Part shown: piece by piece, positions 45,601 through 53,545 of the stretch | How the letters are laid out: each line of letters begins with the position of its first letter | How positions within the stretch are numbered: position 1 is the stretch's first letter | Source of the DNA: Agromyces luteolus | GTDB lineage: Bacteria; Actinomycetota; Actinomycetes; Actinomycetales; Microbacteriaceae | Direction of reading: 5' to 3' | Assembly (NCBI RefSeq): GCF_009729855.1 | Contig: NZ_WODA01000022.1 | Span: 185,472 to 249,471 of the forward strand | DNA length: 64,000 bases | Position numbers and translations under genes: made by a program | Notes under the pieces: model-generated | The model's database searches: none | Told to the model about the DNA's origin: nothing | What the model saw: the letters and a program-made list of their open reading frames with translations, nothing else

Positions 45601-46009
45601 CGTAGACGTGCACCGACGGCGTCGTGCCCTTGAGCATCGCGAACTGCGCGAACCAGCGCGACTGCGCCGGGTCGACGCCCGCGGCGGACGCCTGGTAGGC
45701 GATGTTCTGCCAGGTGAGGCCGTTCCTGACCCAGGCGCCGCGGGCGCCCTGCGCGACCGGGCGGACGGCGAGCCGGTCGACGCCCGAGGCCCGCCGTGCG
45801 GGCTCGTCGCGCGGGCCGCGCCACTCGCCGCTCCGACGCTGCACGCGGCGGCGCAGCTCGAACTGGAGCCCGAGCGGGCGCAGGTCGCCCGTGCCGCGCG
45901 CGGGCGCGGCATCCGTCGTCGTCTCACCGGTCGCCGCAGCGCCGGCCGCGTCGAGGCCCGCGAGGGCGGCGCGCCAGTCGGACGTGCGGTCGGCGGGCAT
46001 GTCGTCCAT
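42653..46009 (-). CDS. SNF2-family ATP-dependent helicase (HepA-like)
   Basis: A 1118-residue SF2 translocase. About 550 N-terminal residues are poorly conserved; then [33 protein letters not shown] (Lys575), motif Ia [15 protein letters not shown], the DEAQ box (753-756), and the C-terminal domain with [32 protein letters not shown] and AHRIGQ. Between motif I and Ia, about 95 residues (583-677) are a repetitive insert, [14 protein letters not shown] and [13 protein letters not shown] units, encoded by a palindromic array (separate entry). Most relatives have only a few residues there. Likely remodels RNA polymerase or nucleoprotein. Start ATG 46009. Confidence 0.92.
   Translation of the reverse strand: [1118 protein letters not shown]
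43981..44244. repeat. three-plus-three palindromic array inside the SNF2 gene
   Basis: Three 39-bp direct units, each starting CTCCCGGTGGTCGAGT (43981, 44020, 44059), face three inverted units with GCTACTCGACCACCGG (44151, 44190, 44229), also 39 bp apart. At the centre GTATCGAGACC (44097-44107) pairs perfectly with GGTCTCGATAC (44121-44131). 39 bp equals 13 codons, so each unit preserves frame. Similar GGTGGTCGAGTA/TATCGAGACC dyads are, to my knowledge, common intergenic repeats in Microbacteriaceae. Confidence 0.95.
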
Positions 46010-46051
46010 GCTCGCACGCGCCTCCGACCGTCGGGCCGCGCGTGCGCGCGA

Positions 46052-46525
46052 TCAGGTCGCGGGCGCCAGCGGGCAGAAGACGACCGTGCGGGTCTCGTCG
46101 TCCGGGGTCCCGGGCGGACTCCAGTACTCCTCCCACATCGTCGACTCGTCGAGCTCGCGACCGTGGAGGGCCATCGCGGCGGCGATCGCGTCGTACGCCT
46201 CGGAGACCCGGTCGTACGGGCCGAGGTGCGTCGTCGTGGCGACCTCGACCGCGGGCAGCACCTCGGGCACGACGTCGCCGTCGGCCTCGATCGGCGCGTC
46301 GACGACGAATCCCGCGCTCACGGTGACCATGCCCGTCGCCGGGTCGATGTCCGCATAGCGCCCGACCGCCGGACCGTCGCCGAGGAGCCCTCGCGGTCCG
46401 AGCACGGCCGCGACGCGCTCGAACGCCGTCGCCATGAAGGCGGGGATCTCCGCGAACGTCGTGCGCGACCTCACCACCGCGAGGTCGCGTCGCGGAGCCT
46501 CCACGATTCGGACGTCGTCGGTCAT
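46052..46525 (-). CDS. GyrI-like effector-binding domain protein
   Basis: A 157-residue stand-alone GyrI-like/AraC effector-binding domain. VRIVEAPRRDLAVVRSRTTFAEIPAFMATAFERVAAVL starts it, then GPAVGRYADIDPATGMVTVSAGFVVD, and TTHLGPYDRVSEAYDAIAAAMALHG ends with WEEYWSPPGTPDDETRTVVFCPL. Such domains bind small hydrophobic or cationic ligands; there is no DNA-binding domain here. GAGAGGGG precedes ATG 46525. It is divergent from the MOSC gene, and 42 bp upstream of the SNF2 gene on the same strand. Confidence 0.92.
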   Translation of the reverse strand: MTDDVRIVEAPRRDLAVVRSRTTFAEIPAFMATAFERVAAVLGPRGLLGDGPAVGRYADIDPATGMVTVSAGFVVDAPIEADGDVVPEVLPAVEVATTTHLGPYDRVSEAYDAIAAAMALHGRELDESTMWEEYWSPPGTPDDETRTVVFCPLAPAT

Positions 46526-46654
46526 GGTCCCGCCCCTCTCGCCGGTGCTCGGCCCCAGCCTCACCGCCGCGCGACGTCGCGCCTGGGGCTTCGGTCCCGC
46601 GGGCTCGCCGGGAGCGCGACTGGTCGCGGTCGGGGCCGGAGCGCGGGCGTCGGC

Positions 46655-46660
46655 TAGCGT
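46655..46660 (+). promoter_or_regulatory. -10 hexamer of leaderless MOSC promoter
   Basis: TAGCGT ends six bases before ATG 46667. Confidence 0.5.
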
Positions 46661-46666
46661 GGCGGG

Positions 46667-47479
46667 ATGCAGGTGACCCGGCTCCGCGTCTACCCGGTCA
46701 AGTCGTTCGCGGGGCGCGACGTCACCTCGGCGGTGGTGCGGCCCTGGGGGCTCGAGGGCGACCGTCGGTGGGGCGTGGTCGAACCGGATGGCACGCCCGT
46801 CACCGCGCGCGAGCGCAACGCGCTGCTCGGGCTCACGGCCGAACCGCTCGCCGACGGCGGACTCCTCCTCGCCGGACCGGGCGATGCCGAGCCGCTGCGC
46901 GTCGACCCGCCGTTCGGCGCGGCGCCGATCCCGGTCGGCCACTCGCGCCAGCGCGAGGCACTGCCCGCGGGCGACGAGGCCGATGCGTGGCTGAGCGAGC
47001 GCATGCGGATGCCGCTGCGGCTCGTCTGGCAGCCCGATCCGCTGCAGCGGCCCGTGAACCCGACGCACGGCGGGCTGACCGGCGAGGGGCTGAGCCTCGC
47101 CGACGCGGGTCCGCTGCTCCTCGCGAGCGAGTCCTCGCTCGCGCAGCTGAACGCGTGGACGCCCGATGACGTGCCGCCGCTCGACGTCGTCCGGTTCCGT
47201 CCGAACGTCGTCGTCGACGGCGACGAGCCGTTCGCCGAGGATTCGTGGCGGCGCGTGCGCATCGGCGGCGTGCGCTTCCGCTTCGGCGAGGTCTGCGACC
47301 GCTGCGTCATGACGACGATCGACCCCGACACGCTGGCGCGCGGCAAGGAGCCGATCCGCACGCTCGCGACGCACCGCAAGTGGGACGGCGCGACGTGGTT
47401 CGGCGTCCGGCTGATCCCCGAGCTCGACGGCGACGCCGGCGCGCGCATCGCGGTCGGCGACGAGGTCACGGCGGACTGA
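46667..47479 (+). CDS. MOSC-domain protein
   Basis: A 270-residue protein with MOSC N-terminal beta-barrel (LRVYPVKSFAGRDVTSAVVRPWGLEGDRRWGVVEPDG) and MOSC domain (about 120-265) ending in VCDRCVMTTIDPDTLARGKEPIRTLA, where the conserved Cys is in place. MOSC domains carry activated sulfur or molybdenum cofactor, as in mARC and molybdenum cofactor sulfurase C-termini. No moco genes are near, so the partner is unknown. Start ATG 46667, probably leaderless. Confidence 0.93.
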   Translation: MQVTRLRVYPVKSFAGRDVTSAVVRPWGLEGDRRWGVVEPDGTPVTARERNALLGLTAEPLADGGLLLAGPGDAEPLRVDPPFGAAPIPVGHSRQREALPAGDEADAWLSERMRMPLRLVWQPDPLQRPVNPTHGGLTGEGLSLADAGPLLLASESSLAQLNAWTPDDVPPLDVVRFRPNVVVDGDEPFAEDSWRRVRIGGVRFRFGEVCDRCVMTTIDPDTLARGKEPIRTLATHRKWDGATWFGVRLIPELDGDAGARIAVGDEVTAD

Positions 47480-47577
47480 CCGCCGCATCGAGCAGGAATC
47501 GAGAAGCGGTCCTCGACGCCGCCGCGTAGCGTGACGACCGGAGCCGAAACCGGCCCGACATCGTGGAGGAGGACATC

Positions 47578-48012
47578 ATGGCCGAGAAGACCGACGGACT
47601 GTCGGAGTTCGAGCGCGAGGCCGTCAAGGACCGCGCGAAGGAGCTGCGCGCCGAGGCCAAGGCGGGGAAGAACCGCGCCGCGGGCGAGAAGGTGATCCGC
47701 GAGGCGATCGACGCGATGGAGGGCGGCGACCGGGAGGTCGGCGAGGGCTTCTACCGGGTCGTCTCGAGCGTGGCGCCGCAGCTCGTGCCGAAGACGTACT
47801 ACGGCATGCCCGCGTACGCGAACGGCGAGGGCAAGGTCGTCGTGTTCATGCAGCCGTCCGGCAAGTTCAAGGCGCGGTACTCGACCATCGGGTTCGAGGA
47901 CCGCGCGAACCTCGACGACGGGGACATGTGGCCGACCTCGTTCGCAGTCCTCGCCTGGACCCCCGCGGTCGAGTCGCGGCTCGCCGAGCTCGTCGCCGCA
48001 GCGGTCGGCTGA
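47578..48012 (+). CDS. DUF1801-like protein
   Basis: A 144-residue soluble protein. The first 60 residues are helical and charged (FEREAVKDRAKELRAEAKAG). The rest matches the DUF1801/YdhG pattern: VAPQLVPKTYYGMPAYANGEGKVVVFMQPSGKFKARYSTIGF. DUF1801 members are sometimes annotated as iron chaperones (frataxin-like fold), but that is not certain. A GTGGAGGAGG site precedes ATG 47578. TAGCGT upstream at 47527-47532 is a possible -10. Confidence 0.7.
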   Translation: MAEKTDGLSEFEREAVKDRAKELRAEAKAGKNRAAGEKVIREAIDAMEGGDREVGEGFYRVVSSVAPQLVPKTYYGMPAYANGEGKVVVFMQPSGKFKARYSTIGFEDRANLDDGDMWPTSFAVLAWTPAVESRLAELVAAAVG

Positions 48013-48100
48013 CCCCGGAAATGGCGAATCCTCACCATGCTCGGCACCCGCGGTGGTGGGACCGTGGTCGCATGACGACCCGATGAGGGAGGAAGCGATC

Positions 48101-48529
48101 ATGAACAGCGAGAACACCGACATCGTCCGCCGGTTCTACGAGGCATGGAGCCGGCAGGACGTCGAGACGGCGGCGGGCCTCGTGACGGAGGACTTCGTCG
48201 ACAACTCGTCGTCCAGCCGCGGCCGCGACGGCGTGCGCGAGGAGGGCGCGTTCTGGTTCACCGCGTTCCCCGATGCCGAGGTCTCGATCGAGGAGCTCCT
48301 CGCCGATGGGGACAAGGTGACCGTCCGCGTCCACGCGACCGCGACGCACCTCGGCGAGTTCCTCGGCATCCCCGCCACGGGGCGGCGGGTCGACATGGAC
48401 GAGATCGACATCTTCCGCGTGGAGGGCGGGCTGCTCGCCGAGTCCTGGGCGGTGCCCGACATCTTCGGCCTGATGAACCAGCTCGGCGCGTTCGAGCCCG
48501 CGAGCGAGGAACCCGTGGGCTCGGCCTGA
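48101..48529 (+). CDS. SnoaL-like ester-cyclase-family protein
   Basis: A 142-residue NTF2-fold protein of the SnoaL polyketide-cyclase-like group. DIVRRFYEAWSRQDVETAAGLVTEDFVDN opens it, then FPDAEVSIEELLADGDKVTVRVHATATHLGEFLGIPATGRRVDMDEIDIFRVEGGLLAESWAVPD, with the His/Asp positions of the family. No polyketide genes surround it; this fold also serves many small-molecule roles. GAGGGAGG precedes ATG 48101, 89 bp behind the DUF1801-like gene. Confidence 0.9.
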   Translation: MNSENTDIVRRFYEAWSRQDVETAAGLVTEDFVDNSSSSRGRDGVREEGAFWFTAFPDAEVSIEELLADGDKVTVRVHATATHLGEFLGIPATGRRVDMDEIDIFRVEGGLLAESWAVPDIFGLMNQLGAFEPASEEPVGSA

Positions 48530-48545
48530 GCGGCGGTTCCGCTCG

Positions 48546-48590
48546 CCGGCTCGGCCGGCTCGGCCGGCTCGGCCGGATCAGCCGGATCGG
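48546..48590. repeat. 9-bp tandem repeat
   Basis: Five 9-bp units, CCGGCTCGG three times then CCGGATCAG and CCGGATCGG, run from the intergenic gap into the last codons of the LuxR gene. Variation here would alter the LuxR C-terminus by three-residue steps. Confidence 0.85.
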
Positions 48591-50260
48591 AGCAGGTGCG
48601 CGTGCATCGCGGCTTCGGTCCGGCTCCGCACGCCGAGCTTAGCGAGGAGGTTGCTCACGTGGTGCCCGGCCGTGGCGGTGCTGATGAACAGGCGCTCCGC
48701 GATCTCGGCGTTGCTCAGTCCCTCGGCGACGAGCGCGAGCACCTCGTGCTCGCGCTTGGTGAGCGTGCCGACGCGCTTCGGGCCGACACGTCCCCGCCCG
48801 CCGAGCGACCGGGCGAACGCGTCCGCGGCATCGGCCTCGGCGACGAGGCCCGCGCGGTCGAGCACCGCGGCCGCCGACCTTGCTTCGGCGACCGCCGATT
48901 CCGGATCGCCCTCGACGGCGAGCGCCCGCGCGAGCATCGTGCGGGCCCGTGCGGCCTCCAACGGCGTGCCGATCCGGTCGTAGCGCTCGACCGCGGACCG
49001 GAGTCCGTCGACGGCCGCCGACGAGTCGCCCCGGGCGAGCGCGACACGTCCGGCTCCGACCTCGGCGAGAGCGCGGTGCGCCTCCTCACCGGACTCCTCC
49101 GCCAATCGCCGGAGGAGGGCCGCCGACGCCTCCGCGCCCGAGAGGTCGCCCCGCTCGACCTGGACGAGAACGAGCATGGCGAGGATCAGGATAGCGGCGA
49201 TCGAGTCTCGCCCGAGCTTCGCGAGCCGGCGATGCAGCACGGATGACGCGACGCCGGATTCGCCGCGAGAGAGGTGGATCGCGACCATCGCCCGAACCGA
49301 TTCCGGCCGTGCCTCGATCCCCGTGACGAGCCGCTCCGCCTCCTCGATCCGCCCCTGGGCGACGCGCAGCTCGGCGAGGCGGGCCCGCGGGTCGACGCAG
49401 CGCGCGGCGTGGCCGCCCGCTTCGAGCCGTTCGATGGTCCAGATCAGCCAGTGCTCGGCGCCGCTCGTGTCGCCGCGTGCGGCCAGGACGCCCGCGCAAC
49501 AGGAGCCGCAGAATCCCAGGAGGGCCGGGTGCGGCCGCAGCCGCAGGAACCGCTCGGCGACGCCGCCCCACTGCTCGAGTCGACGCCCGTCGAGCGTCTC
49601 CTCGCACGCCGCGACCATGTCGCAGCAGGTCTCGGCGAAGACCTCCGGCTCCTCGGCCTCCCCGGCGGATGCCGCGGCCATCGCCTCGTCGAGTCGCTCG
49701 ATGCCCGCCGCAGAACGGCCGGAGCGTACGAGCCCGAGCCCGGACCTCGCGAGGGCGCGGATCTCGAGCGCCGCGTCGCCTCGCTCGCGGGCTGCGGCGA
49801 GGGCCGCGTCGGCGAGGTCCGCGATGCGGACGGGGTCGGTCTCGAGCGCGCTGCGCGCCAGGGCGAGCCGGTCCTGAGCGGCGGCGTCGGAGCCTGCCGC
49901 CAGTCGCTCGGCGCGGCCGAGCCATCCGCGGCTGATCGCCTCGCGACCCGGTGTCGCGGCGAGCTCGATCGCCAGCCAGGTCGCGATCCGCACGGCATCA
50001 TCATCCCTGCCGGCTCTCCGGTACGCCGCGTAGGCGCGCGTACGGGTCTCGACCGCGGCCGCGGTCTCGCCGAGCCACCACAGGGCCCGGCCGAGTCCGT
50101 CGAGCGCGTCGGCGCCGGGCCGCGACGCGAGCACGTCGGCGTACGCGTCCCGCGCGTCCTCCCAGCGCGCCTCCCGGACAGCCATCGCGGCATCGTCGGC
50201 GCGGCGATCGACCTCGTCGCGGTCCACGGCCCCGGCCTCCTCACCTCGGACCGGCCGCAT
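48578..50260 (-). CDS. LuxR-family regulator with TPR-like helical repeats
   Basis: A 560-residue regulator. Residues 1-490 are helical TPR-like repeats (for example DARDAYADVLASRPGADALDGLGRALWWLGE), without an N-terminal STAND ATPase, so it is a shorter relative of MalT-type regulators. The C-terminal LuxR HTH is LTKREHEVLALVAEGLSNAEIAERLFISTATAGHHVSNLLAKLGV. It probably senses a protein or small molecule through the repeats. ATG 50260 is the longest start; no strong ribosome site is visible, so a shorter start remains possible. Targets unknown. Confidence 0.88.
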   Translation of the reverse strand: MRPVRGEEAGAVDRDEVDRRADDAAMAVREARWEDARDAYADVLASRPGADALDGLGRALWWLGETAAAVETRTRAYAAYRRAGRDDDAVRIATWLAIELAATPGREAISRGWLGRAERLAAGSDAAAQDRLALARSALETDPVRIADLADAALAAARERGDAALEIRALARSGLGLVRSGRSAAGIERLDEAMAAASAGEAEEPEVFAETCCDMVAACEETLDGRRLEQWGGVAERFLRLRPHPALLGFCGSCCAGVLAARGDTSGAEHWLIWTIERLEAGGHAARCVDPRARLAELRVAQGRIEEAERLVTGIEARPESVRAMVAIHLSRGESGVASSVLHRRLAKLGRDSIAAILILAMLVLVQVERGDLSGAEASAALLRRLAEESGEEAHRALAEVGAGRVALARGDSSAAVDGLRSAVERYDRIGTPLEAARARTMLARALAVEGDPESAVAEARSAAAVLDRAGLVAEADAADAFARSLGGRGRVGPKRVGTLTKREHEVLALVAEGLSNAEIAERLFISTATAGHHVSNLLAKLGVRSRTEAAMHAHLLRSG

Positions 50261-50473
50261 CCGGGTCGCCCGGGCCAGACCTGGTCCGCGTTCGGTCGCC
50301 GGCCACGGATGCCGCTGAGCGCGACGCTACGACGTCGCCGACGGCGCGGCAAGTCCTCTGTCGCGGGCACCTGCCGTGTGCGGCCGAGGCGCCTGCCCGG
50401 GCGACGCCCTCGTATTCGTCATGTGCACGCTGCTGCACACGACGGAATCGCGCGCCGCGCCCGCCCCGGCGAT

Positions 50474-50836
50474 TCAGCGCTCGACGATCGAGCCCGCGTG
50501 CGCGGCGACCCACTCGACGAGCGGGAGCATGCGGTCCATGAGGTCGCGGCCGAGGTCGGTGAGCGCGTACTCGACCCGGGGCGGAACCTCGGGGTACGAC
50601 GTGCGGGCGACGAGCCCGTCGGCCTCGAGCGTGCGCAGTGTGGAGGCGAGCATCTTCTCGCTGATGCCCTCGACCTCGCGACGCAGCTCGCCCCAGCGGA
50701 GGGTGCCGTCGGTGAGGGCGAGCAGCACGAGCACGCCCCACTTGCTCATGATGTGGTCGAGCACGACGCGGGTCGGGCACCCCTCGAGGAAGACTTCGCC
50801 GGAGGTCTCCCGGATCTGCGCAAGACTTACCGTCAT
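50474..50836 (-). CDS. redox-sensing HxlR (DUF24) repressor, QorR-like
   Basis: A 120-residue winged-helix regulator. LDHIMSKWGVLVLLALTDGTLRWGELRREVEGISEKMLASTLRTLEADGLVARTSYPEVPPRVEYALTDLG is the HxlR domain. The only cysteine is Cys20 in FLEGCPTR, the thiol sensor position of YodB, HypR and QorR. In Corynebacterium glutamicum QorR represses the divergent quinone oxidoreductase qor2; the same arrangement is seen here, so it should derepress the neighbour on quinone or disulfide stress. TAAGGT ends six bases before the ATG, a leaderless start. Confidence 0.93.
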   Translation of the reverse strand: MTVSLAQIRETSGEVFLEGCPTRVVLDHIMSKWGVLVLLALTDGTLRWGELRREVEGISEKMLASTLRTLEADGLVARTSYPEVPPRVEYALTDLGRDLMDRMLPLVEWVAAHAGSIVER

Positions 50837-50840
50837 GTGC

Positions 50841-50863
50841 GTACCTTACGTGAAAGTGGGTAC
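50841..50863. promoter_or_regulatory. operator in the HxlR/QOR2 divergent region
   Basis: GTACC (50841-50845) and GGTAC (50859-50863) face each other 13 bp apart and overlap the regulator's -10 (minus-strand TAAGGT, 50843-50848). This suits binding by the HxlR dimer to block both directions. Confidence 0.65.
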
Positions 50864-50945
50864 CGCCGGAAGGGAAGGTGTGCGGCGTCCGCTCGGTTGG
50901 CCCCGGTGAACCGACACCGTCGGAACCGATCGATTGGAGTTCCCC

Positions 50946-51821
50946 ATGACCATCCTCGTCACCGCCGCCTCCGGCCACCTCGGCCGCCTCGTCGTCGAGG
51001 CGCTGCTCGAGCGCGGGGCCGCCCCCGCCGACGTGGTCGCCGCCGCGCGCGACACGGGCGCGATCGCGGACCTCGCGGCACGCGGCATCCGCACCGTCGA
51101 ACTCGACTACGCGCGCCCCGAGACCATCGCGCCGGCGCTCGAGGGCGTCGACGTGATGCTGCTGATCTCGGGCACGGCCTTCGGCGAGCGCGTCGGCCAG
51201 CACCGCAACGTGATCGAGGCCGCCAAGGCGGCCGGCGTCGGCAAGCTCGCCTACACGAGCGGGCCGAAAGCGGCGACGAGCGAGCTGGTCCTCATGCCCG
51301 AGCACCGCGGCACCGAGCAGGTCATCGCCGAGGTCGGAGTCCCGGCCGTGATCCTCCGCAACAACTGGTACACCGAGAACTACGCGCAGGATGTCGCGCT
51401 CGCGGCCTCGACGGGCGTGATCACCGCCGCGACCGGCACGGGCCGGGTCGCGTCCGCACCCCGTCGCGACTACGCCGAGGCGGCAGCGGTCGTGCTCCTC
51501 GAGGACGGCCACGTCGGCGAGGTGTACGAGCTCGGCGGCGACGAGCCGTGGACGTTCGCGGAGCTCGCGGCCGCCACATCCGAAGTGCTCGGCCGCGACG
51601 TCGTGTTCGTCGACCAGGCCCCCGCCGAACGCGTCGCGTCGCTCGTCGCCGCCGGCCTCGACGAGGGCACGGCGGGCTTCGTCGCCGCCATCGACGAGGG
51701 CATCGCGCGGGGCGACCTCGCCGAGTCGGACGGCACGCTCGCGCGACTCATCGGGCGGCCCGCCACGCCCCTCGTCGAGGCGCTCCGCGACGTCGTCGAG
51801 GCGCAGCGCGCGGCCGCCTGA
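50946..51821 (+). CDS. QOR2-like NAD(P)H:quinone oxidoreductase (NmrA/atypical SDR)
   Basis: A 291-residue NAD(P)-binding protein. The N-terminal ILVTAASGHLGRLVVEALLE is the atypical-SDR glycine motif, followed by YARPETIAPALEGVDVMLLISG, KLAYTSGPKAATSELVLMPEHRGTEQVI, and VILRNNWYTENYAQD, typical of QOR2. It is expected to reduce quinones or aldehydes and protect from thiol-reactive stress. The HxlR regulator is divergent, as in C. glutamicum qorR-qor2. TTGGAG stands just before ATG 50946. Confidence 0.93.
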   Translation: MTILVTAASGHLGRLVVEALLERGAAPADVVAAARDTGAIADLAARGIRTVELDYARPETIAPALEGVDVMLLISGTAFGERVGQHRNVIEAAKAAGVGKLAYTSGPKAATSELVLMPEHRGTEQVIAEVGVPAVILRNNWYTENYAQDVALAASTGVITAATGTGRVASAPRRDYAEAAAVVLLEDGHVGEVYELGGDEPWTFAELAAATSEVLGRDVVFVDQAPAERVASLVAAGLDEGTAGFVAAIDEGIARGDLAESDGTLARLIGRPATPLVEALRDVVEAQRAAA

Positions 51822-51960
51822 CGGGCCCATTCGGCGAGCGGGCAGGGGGCGGAGGCCGCGACACGAGCGGTCGCGCCCGGCCGTGCCGCGGCATCCGTCA
51901 CCGCCCGTCGTACGCTCGGCTGAGCACCGGCATCGCGCCCGGTCGAGCCGAGGAGCCGCC

Positions 51961-53016
51961 ATGTCCCAGCCGCCGCCAGCGCAGCCGTCGCCGGAGCAGG
52001 AACCGGTCTACCCGCCCCCGCCCTCGGACGCGCTCAACCGCATCGAGCACATGCGCGAGTCGGTGTTCATGGACGGCCCGAAGCGGCGTCGGAAGATCCA
52101 GCGCTTCTGGATCCTGCTCTCGCTCTCGTCGGTGATCGCGGCGGCCGGCGTCGTGGGCGACTCGACGGCCACCGTCATCGGCGCGATGATCGTCGCCCCG
52201 ATGATGCTGCCGATCCAGGGCACCATGCTCGCGACCGTGCTCGGCGACCGGCGGAACCTCACGCTGTCGCTGCTCATGATGATCGGCGGCGCGGCCGCGG
52301 CGATCGCGATCGGCTACGGCGTGGGCCTCCTCGCCGCGACCCCGATCACCGAGCTGACGAACTCCCAGGTCGCCGCCCGGGCGACGCCGGGGCTCATCGA
52401 CCTGCTCGCGGCGCTCGCCACCGGTGCGGTCGGCTCGATCGCGCTCGTGCGCAAGGACATCTCCGACACGCTGCCGGGCGTCGCGATCGCGATCTCGCTC
52501 GTGCCGCCGCTCGTCGTCGTCGGCATCGCCGCCGAATCGGGCGACTTCGGCAGCTCGATCGGCTCGCTCCTGCTGTTCATCGCGAACGTGGCGGCGATCC
52601 TCGGCACCGGGGTCGTGATCATGGCGATCTACCGGGTCCAGCGGTGGGGGCGCATCGGGCACCAGACGCCGCCGCCCGGCGTGAAGGCCGTGAACCGCAA
52701 GCGGTCGAACATCGCGATCGCCGGCATGCTCGTGCTCGTCGCGCTCCCCCTGAGCCTGTCGACCTGGGTCACGACCACGCTGAACACCCAGCAGTCGACG
52801 ATCACGCAGGCCGCGGAGGCGTGGGCGCTGACGAGCGACCTCGACGTGATCTCGGTCGACTACGTCTCGGCGCTGTCGTACCTCGTGCGCATCACGGGCG
52901 GCGACCAGGCGCCGGACGTCGCCGACCTCACCGACCGCCTGACCTCAGCCGGAATCGACCCCACCACCGTCGAGGTCGAGTGGATCCCGTCGGTGCGGGT
53001 GAACGCCGGGGGCTGA
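51961..53016 (+). CDS. DUF389 membrane protein
   Basis: A 351-residue protein with a Pro-rich N-terminus, then six helices of the DUF389 core: FWILLSLSSVIAAAGVVGDSTATVIGAMIVAPMMLPIQGTMLATVLGD, TGAVGSIALVRKDISDTLPGVAIAISLVPPLVVVGIA and a second membrane block near 250. A C-terminal soluble domain of about 90 residues follows. DUF389 proteins are common in actinobacteria and lack a proven function; some sit in operons with transport genes. GCCGAGGAGCCGCC supplies a ribosome site. TACGCT at 51911-51916 is a plausible -10. Confidence 0.92.
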   Translation: MSQPPPAQPSPEQEPVYPPPPSDALNRIEHMRESVFMDGPKRRRKIQRFWILLSLSSVIAAAGVVGDSTATVIGAMIVAPMMLPIQGTMLATVLGDRRNLTLSLLMMIGGAAAAIAIGYGVGLLAATPITELTNSQVAARATPGLIDLLAALATGAVGSIALVRKDISDTLPGVAIAISLVPPLVVVGIAAESGDFGSSIGSLLLFIANVAAILGTGVVIMAIYRVQRWGRIGHQTPPPGVKAVNRKRSNIAIAGMLVLVALPLSLSTWVTTTLNTQQSTITQAAEAWALTSDLDVISVDYVSALSYLVRITGGDQAPDVADLTDRLTSAGIDPTTVEVEWIPSVRVNAGG

Positions 53017-53023
53017 CCCGGCA

Positions 53024-53230
53024 TCAGTGCGCGCTGCGCGGCTCGCCGTGGTGCAGTCGGGCACGCAGGCCGGCGCGGGCCGCAGCGCGCCGCGCCGTGC
53101 GCGAAGCCCGCTCGGCGCGGGCGAGATCGCGCCGCTCGGCCGCGCTGCTGCGGCCCTCCGTGGCGAACTCGGCGTGGCGCTGGTCGTGCGCGGTCATCTG
53201 CTGAGCGAGGAAGCCGTGTGCGAGGTCCAT
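53024..53230 (-). CDS. hypothetical small basic protein
   Basis: A 68-residue open frame, MDLAHGFLAQQMTAHDQRHAE onward, very rich in Arg and Ala with no membrane segment. It ends seven bases from the DUF389 stop, tail to tail. A GAAGGGA-type site precedes ATG 53230, which is the main support. Composition is similar to frame shadows in GC-rich DNA, so the call is weak. If real, it could be a nucleic-acid-binding peptide, but that is a guess. Confidence 0.4.
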   Translation of the reverse strand: MDLAHGFLAQQMTAHDQRHAEFATEGRSSAAERRDLARAERASRTARRAAARAGLRARLHHGEPRSAH

Positions 53231-53342
53231 GATCCCGATCCCTTCGTGGTCTGCGGTGGCTGACCACCTGACATGGAGACTCCTCGCTGAGGTGGGGCGG
53301 ATGTATCGGGAGGGTGTCCTATCTTCGGGCGCCGCCGCGCCT

Positions 53343-53374
53343 CAGGCGGGCCTGAGGTACCTCAGGCCCGCCTG
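53343..53374. repeat. perfect 32-bp palindrome with no spacer
   Basis: Each half reads CAGGCGGGCCTGAGGT on its own strand; the match is exact over all 32 bases. Zero-spacer palindromes this long are normally unstable. Confidence 0.95.
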
Positions 53375-53429
53375 CTCACCCGCCTCCTCCACCGCCTCAG
53401 CTCACCTCGACGCACCTCCCCACTCCCCG

Positions 53430-53500
53430 CGAGTTCGCAGGACCAGGCGCGCCATCCCTGCCCTTGGAGCACCGTCCGCGCGGCTCATCCTGCGAACTCG
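53430..53500. repeat. intergenic palindromic repeat, family C copy 1
   Basis: CGAGTTCGCAGGA (53430-53442) and TCCTGCGAACTCG (53488-53500) pair perfectly over 13 bp across a 45-base loop that includes GGAGCACC. Confidence 0.9.
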
Positions 53501-53545
53501 TCCCGACACCGCCCAGCGCCCTCCGCGTGCCCGATCTCGCGACCG

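Noticed and set aside
50261..50473. Small gene between LuxR and HxlR genes
   Set aside because: Short frames there lack ribosome sites and have shadow-like composition; I treat it as intergenic.
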